A stretch of 64,000 bases of DNA from Marchantia polymorpha subsp. ruderalis (Eukaryota > Streptophyta > Marchantiopsida > Marchantiales > Marchantiaceae). Of the stretch, positions 60,860 through 64,000 are shown piece by piece. Within the stretch, counting starts at the first letter, position 1, and each line of letters opens with the position of its first letter. A program made the position numbers and the translations under genes. The DNA lies in NCBI GenBank assembly GCA_037833965.1, contig AP031358.1, positions 6,890,001 to 6,954,000 of the forward strand, given 5' to 3'. The notes beneath the pieces are model-generated. The model was not told the DNA's origin. It did not search any database and worked only from the letters and a program-made list of their open reading frames with translations.

Positions 60860-61481
60860 ACGGCCGAAGGGGCAGTAGACCACCTTATGCTTTCGGCGGA
60901 GGAGAGACGGACTTCGGGTCAGGAGTTACCACGTGCGGCGCGGATGAGTGTGCCGCCTACGCATAGGCGACTCCCTGTGGATAGGCGACTCCTTGCGGAC
61001 GTGGATTTGTGCCTACGGATAGGCAGAGAAAGTTCGCCTACGCATAGGCGGGTGCCTACGCATAGGCAGGGTTCACCCCCGGTGCAACGCAGGAAGGGGA
61101 AGGAGCCGGCGGAAGATCCGCCTTCGGCTCAAGGGCCTTTGGGACAAGGCCCTCCGGCGGGAAGATCGCCGGGATATGCGCCTTCGGCGCCAAGGCCTTC
61201 GAGCCAGCGAGTTACAACCAGGGCGGATTTCCGCGCCTTCGGCGGGAAATCCGCCGGAAGATGCGCCTTCGGCGGAAGGGCCTTCGGGCCAAGGAACATC
61301 GGGCGGGCCGCCTTCGGCTCTACTGCCTTCGGCGGATGAAGCGCCGGGATTTGCGCCTACGCGTAGGCCGGACGCATCCCTGGCGCAGGACCGATGGGTG
61401 GAGCGGGACCTAACGGAGGAGCGGATTGTCTGTCCGCAGGATGAAATTCGTGCGCGCGATGCACAATTACACCCCACGTAG
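60860..61481 (+). pseudogene. continuation of ORF A after a nonsense codon, with frameshift
   Basis: From 60860 the ORF A frame stays open to 61339. The peptide is low-complexity, rich in Pro, Arg and Gly, because the DNA is made of CGCCTTCGGCG and CGCCTACGCATAGGCG words (encoding PTHRR-type segments). In frame +1, 61176-61481 is open and ends QDEIRARDAQLHPT, which looks like the authentic downstream protein, so the original frame was probably changed by an indel before about 61180. Confidence 0.45.
60954..61369. repeat. cluster of 16-base motif CGCCTACGCATAGGCG, downstream group
   Basis: Exact copies start at 60954 and 61035. Variants start at 61010 (TGCCTACGGATAGGCA), 61053 (TGCCTACGCATAGGCA) and 61354 (CGCCTACGCGTAGGCC); note that 61010 and 61053 keep pairing arms because both ends changed together. 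CGCCTTCGGCG-type words crowd 61115-61335. Confidence 0.85.
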
Positions 61482-61694
61482 GTACATTCCGCACGATCGC
61501 CTCCGGCGGTAGACGCCGGCGGCAAAGAAGTTACAGTCGCGACACGACAGGCGGACGATGGGGATGTGGCACGGCCGCATTCACCCACCGCCTTGGACAT
61601 TTTAGCAGGGAGCAGCGAGGCTGCATGAGCGCCAGCGGCGGCAGAACACGCAGACATCTCGCAGCCCCACTAAGGCCAGTCGCCGACGCATTCA

Positions 61695-62684
61695 ATGGCG
61701 ACTGAAATCCTCAATTCTGAGGATGACGAAGAAGGGGGATCCACGGAATCAGTGTCGGGATCGGGATCCACCGAGGAGGAGCAGGAGGAATTAGTTGGTG
61801 CGCCGGCGGCGGCGCTCTGTGAGCAGGTAGTACCTCTGCTGAGGTACTTGGATCGCAAGATGGAGAAGTACGCGGATCCTCGCCAGCCTGGATCCTACGT
61901 CGAGTTAGTGCATTGGCGAACTCGCACTAAAGTCCACACCAGCAAGTTGCTAGCCCGGGTGGACTAGGAACTTAAGGCTCTGCGTGAGAATCATGAATGC
62001 CTGTGGGGTCAGTACACCCTCAATAAGAAGGTGTACAAACACTTCGACAGGGTGAAGGATGGGAGACAGGAAGAGCTCGCCAAGGAGCAGGCGAAGCTCA
62101 CAGAAGCGCTGGATTCTGAGCAGGCTCAGAATCAAATTTTGTTAGAAGAACTCGTGCGACAAACGCGGTTGTTAGAGCAGTGTCAGCTCGCACGACAGGC
62201 GGATGAAGAATTAATTCGCAAACTGCAATCCGAGTGCGGAGAATTGAGAGCACAGCGTGCGGAGGCCGAATCGCAGTTGGTTGTGGTTGAAGACGATCGC
62301 CGACGGGAGGCAGATCGCACGAAGGAAGAGATGGCAAGACGAGTCACCCACTGTCTCAGGGGCTACGCCCACTGGTAAGTGGCGGCGCAAGAGAAACTCA
62401 CACTGCGTGAGTTAGAGCTTCGTGCGGCCGGGTTCTTGACAGGTGACAGTCGGAGTCGTCGTCGGCGGCGAGTAGCGAAGAAGCTGGATTCTTTTCTGTC
62501 GAAGGCGCGGGACACCATGGCCACCCTTGAGTCGGAGGTTCCCGCGGTGTTGCGGCGTTTGAGATTGCGCAGTCAAGCTGAAGACTGGCAGGGTAGAGAG
62601 TTAGTGCGCGGCAGTCCGTCGCGCAGGAGGCGAAGCACAGGTTCTGCGGAGTGTAGTGTAGCGTGGTTCCGTGCCGGCGCGTAG
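61695..62684 (+). pseudogene. coiled-coil protein, ORF B, interrupted by two stop codons
   Basis: One frame of 330 codons runs from ATG at 61695 to 62684, interrupted by TAG (61965-61967, after ...LLARVD) and TAA (62376-62378, after ...LRGYAHW). Either side of each stop the frame continues with the same character, so both look like point nonsense changes. The N-terminus is acidic (NSEDDEEGGSTESVSGSGST). The middle is a long charged helix (about residues 95-225: EELAKEQAKLTEALDSEQAQ and CQLARQADEELIRKLQSECG), a likely coiled coil. The end is Arg-rich (SRRRRRVAKKL). I recall similar proteins with this acidic N-terminus in Marchantia gene models paired with ORF A-like sequence. Function unknown. 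Confidence 0.6.
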
Positions 62685-62883
62685 CGTAGTGCAGTGTAGT
62701 GTTAGTTAGGACTTAGAAGGTATAAAGTAGTTCAATGCGTCTTGCCTTGGAATTTTTCCAGTTTTGGAAGTGCAGATCAGGAACTCATTTTCTCTACGTG
62801 TTTGTGTCCTTAGTTCTGTCACCACGCAAGAGGAGCTACACCTTGGCGGTCCGCATTGTGTAGCTGAAGGCCTTCGGCCGAAT

Positions 62884-63010
62884 GTTCAGAGCTAGTACAT
62901 TGGTTAGATACTTGAGTAGTTTGAATCTACACCTGCGGGTGATTGCCGATGCTCAGAGCCAGTGACGACTTAGATACTTGAACAGTTTCCCCCTTACACC
63001 TTCGAGTGAT
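62884..63010. repeat. diverged tandem duplication, 66-bp unit
   Basis: TGTTCAGAGCTAGT...TTAGATACTTGAGTAG (62884 onward) recurs as TGCTCAGAGCCAGT...TTAGATACTTGAACAG (62950 onward); TTAGATACTTGA lies at 62904 and 62970. Both are followed by TACACCT..G.GTGATTG. It lies in the tail of the element. Confidence 0.7.
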
Positions 63011-63132
63011 TGTTAGTGATTGTACTCCTTCGGGATTTTTCCCCTGAATGCCAAAGTGAAGCTTTGCTACTTCGTGTAAGCCTTGGTTGTAAATTCAGGT
63101 TACGCTGCAGCAGGTGCCTTCAGGGTAATCCC

Positions 63133-63599
63133 TGTAGTATTTCTGGGAATGACAAGTGCCTAAGAATTCAAACTCTTCAATAGACTGTTATGGTGTGTTA
63201 CTGGAATGTTTCTCAGTGAGTCCTTCCGTGCGGACCTGTGTTCTCTGCGCGTTTTGTGAGTTGAGAGTGTTGTTCACCGCGTGTGAGTGACTTCGATCTG
63301 AAGTAGGAAGTCCAAACCGGCTTCCCTACGCTAGCAGAAAACTAGTGGAAGGGTTGTAAAAGCCGGAGTTGGGAGTCACTACCCGCAGCTTCGCTGAGTA
63401 CTCGCGAGAGACTTTCCCCCTGAAATCTTGAGTAGAGGTCCTAACCAATCTCTGGGTTGTGTTTTTGTAGTTTCAGGTGTGTGTGTGTTGAGTGAACTAC
63501 GCTGCACTGTGCGACCTCCGAGTGAGCTCCGAGTGAACACTTGTAGTATTTCTGGGAGTGACAGTTGCCTGAGAATTCAAACTCCTCAATAGTCTGTTA
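63133..63599. repeat. 58-bp direct repeats, 409 bp apart
   Basis: 63133-63190 and 63542-63599 begin TGTAGTATTTCTGGGA and end CTGTTA. They match at 52 of 58 positions without gaps. They lie in the element tail and may mark an internal duplication of an LTR or insertion boundaries. Confidence 0.85.
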
Positions 63600-63700
63600 A
63601 ATGTGACACCTTGTACCCTGTGTGTTCCTCTGTCCCTGTGGGTTCGACCTTTCTACCACTATATTGCAGTTTTAGCCTTTAGTGGGTTATTACAAACAGT

Positions 63701-64000
63701 AATATACGTAGATAAGATTTACCAGTACCAAACATGGATATCATCAACACGTAAGTTTATAATAATTGACGCAAATATATATCTTCTAACTGTTATTATA
63801 AACAAAAACAAAAAATTATCTAGTTGAGTTTATTTATGACTCAACTTATTTACATCATAGATATCTGTAAATCAGATATATTGTTTGGACTATCATGGAC
63901 TGAATTAGTACCTTAATCAAAGTCAATCTGCATCCATTTGACCAAGTGTTGGTCAGTTTTTAAGTGTTCCGACCTTGACTTAGTGTCGTCTGCTCCGAAG
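63701..64000. other. AT-rich end of window, nothing seen
   Basis: Composition returns to AT-rich at about 63.69 kb, consistent with the far edge of the element. No frame or repeat of note. Confidence 0.5.

Larger units (their letters stand above)
58541..63700 (+). mobile_element. GC-rich repetitive element with two broken frames and an LTR-like end
   Basis: Abrupt GC-rich composition, repeat-like proteins and internal duplications mark one element or a nest of them. The order is: leader with dispersed palindromic motifs (58.6-59.5 kb), ORF A (59630-60859, continuing in frame after a stop), a second motif cluster (60.95-61.4 kb), coiled-coil ORF B (61695-62684, two internal stops), and a non-coding tail with duplications (62.7-63.7 kb). 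The tail near 63630-63670 (CCCTGTGGGTTCGACC, then CCACTATATTGCAG) resembles the end of long terminal repeats of plant Ty3-type elements as I remember them. No reverse transcriptase, integrase or protease is encoded, so it would be non-autonomous. A matching upstream LTR was not found. The class is inferred. Confidence 0.55.

Noticed and set aside
58800-61369. CRISPR-like array
   Set aside because: Motif spacing is irregular, the motif is part of coding-like repeat DNA, no cas genes occur, and the genome is eukaryotic.

Overview
The window reads as nuclear DNA of a land plant, most likely a bryophyte. Isolated GC-rich coding islands (an F-box protein, a plastid-type class 3 lipase, a nucleoside transporter with one GT-AG intron) sit in long AT-rich, gene-poor DNA with decayed transposons. 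The repeat-encoded proteins near 59.6-62.7 kb resemble a family I recall from Marchantia polymorpha gene models, so a Marchantia-like liverwort is my best guess. That is recollection, not a database result.

Layout. 1-7.7 kb holds no gene I can name: AT-rich to about 5.5 kb, then GC-rich. 7.96-9.29 kb is an intact single-exon F-box gene whose stop codon and 3' flank lie in a 147-bp unit present three times in tandem. 9.7-17 kb is mostly AT-rich and holds a possible LTR-derived scrap. 17.1-20.4 kb is an equilibrative nucleoside transporter of two coding exons; its 1.9-kb intron carries a complete tRNA-Ala(AGC) gene and a perfect 28-bp inverted repeat. 21.9-23.95 kb (minus) is a broken Mutator-like (FAR1/MULE) transposase. 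24-43 kb is gene-poor: a possible RS-rich fragment at 26.4-27.5 kb, a miRNA-precursor-like hairpin at 31.1 kb, diverged tandem duplications near 31.4 and 34 kb, and a pair of 17-bp inverted termini (38.45-39.2 kb) that looks like a small non-autonomous DNA element.

43.0-45.55 kb carries a TATA-containing promoter and a chloroplast-type class 3 lipase (PLA1-I/DAD1-like). 45.6-58.5 kb shows no convincing gene but several short inverted repeats. 58.5-63.7 kb is a GC-rich repetitive element with two broken reading frames, a dispersed 16-base palindrome-like motif (CGCCTACGCATAGGCG and variants) on both sides of the first frame, and an end resembling the end of a plant LTR.

The host genes are unrelated in function (ubiquitin-ligase adaptor, nucleoside transport, plastid lipid hydrolysis) and each stands alone. 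The stronger unexplained signals are structural: several different near-perfect short inverted repeats, the 147-bp triplication, the hairpin whose non-identical positions are mostly G-U wobbles, and the repeated palindromic motif of the terminal element. I found no evidence of a complete new multi-gene system.
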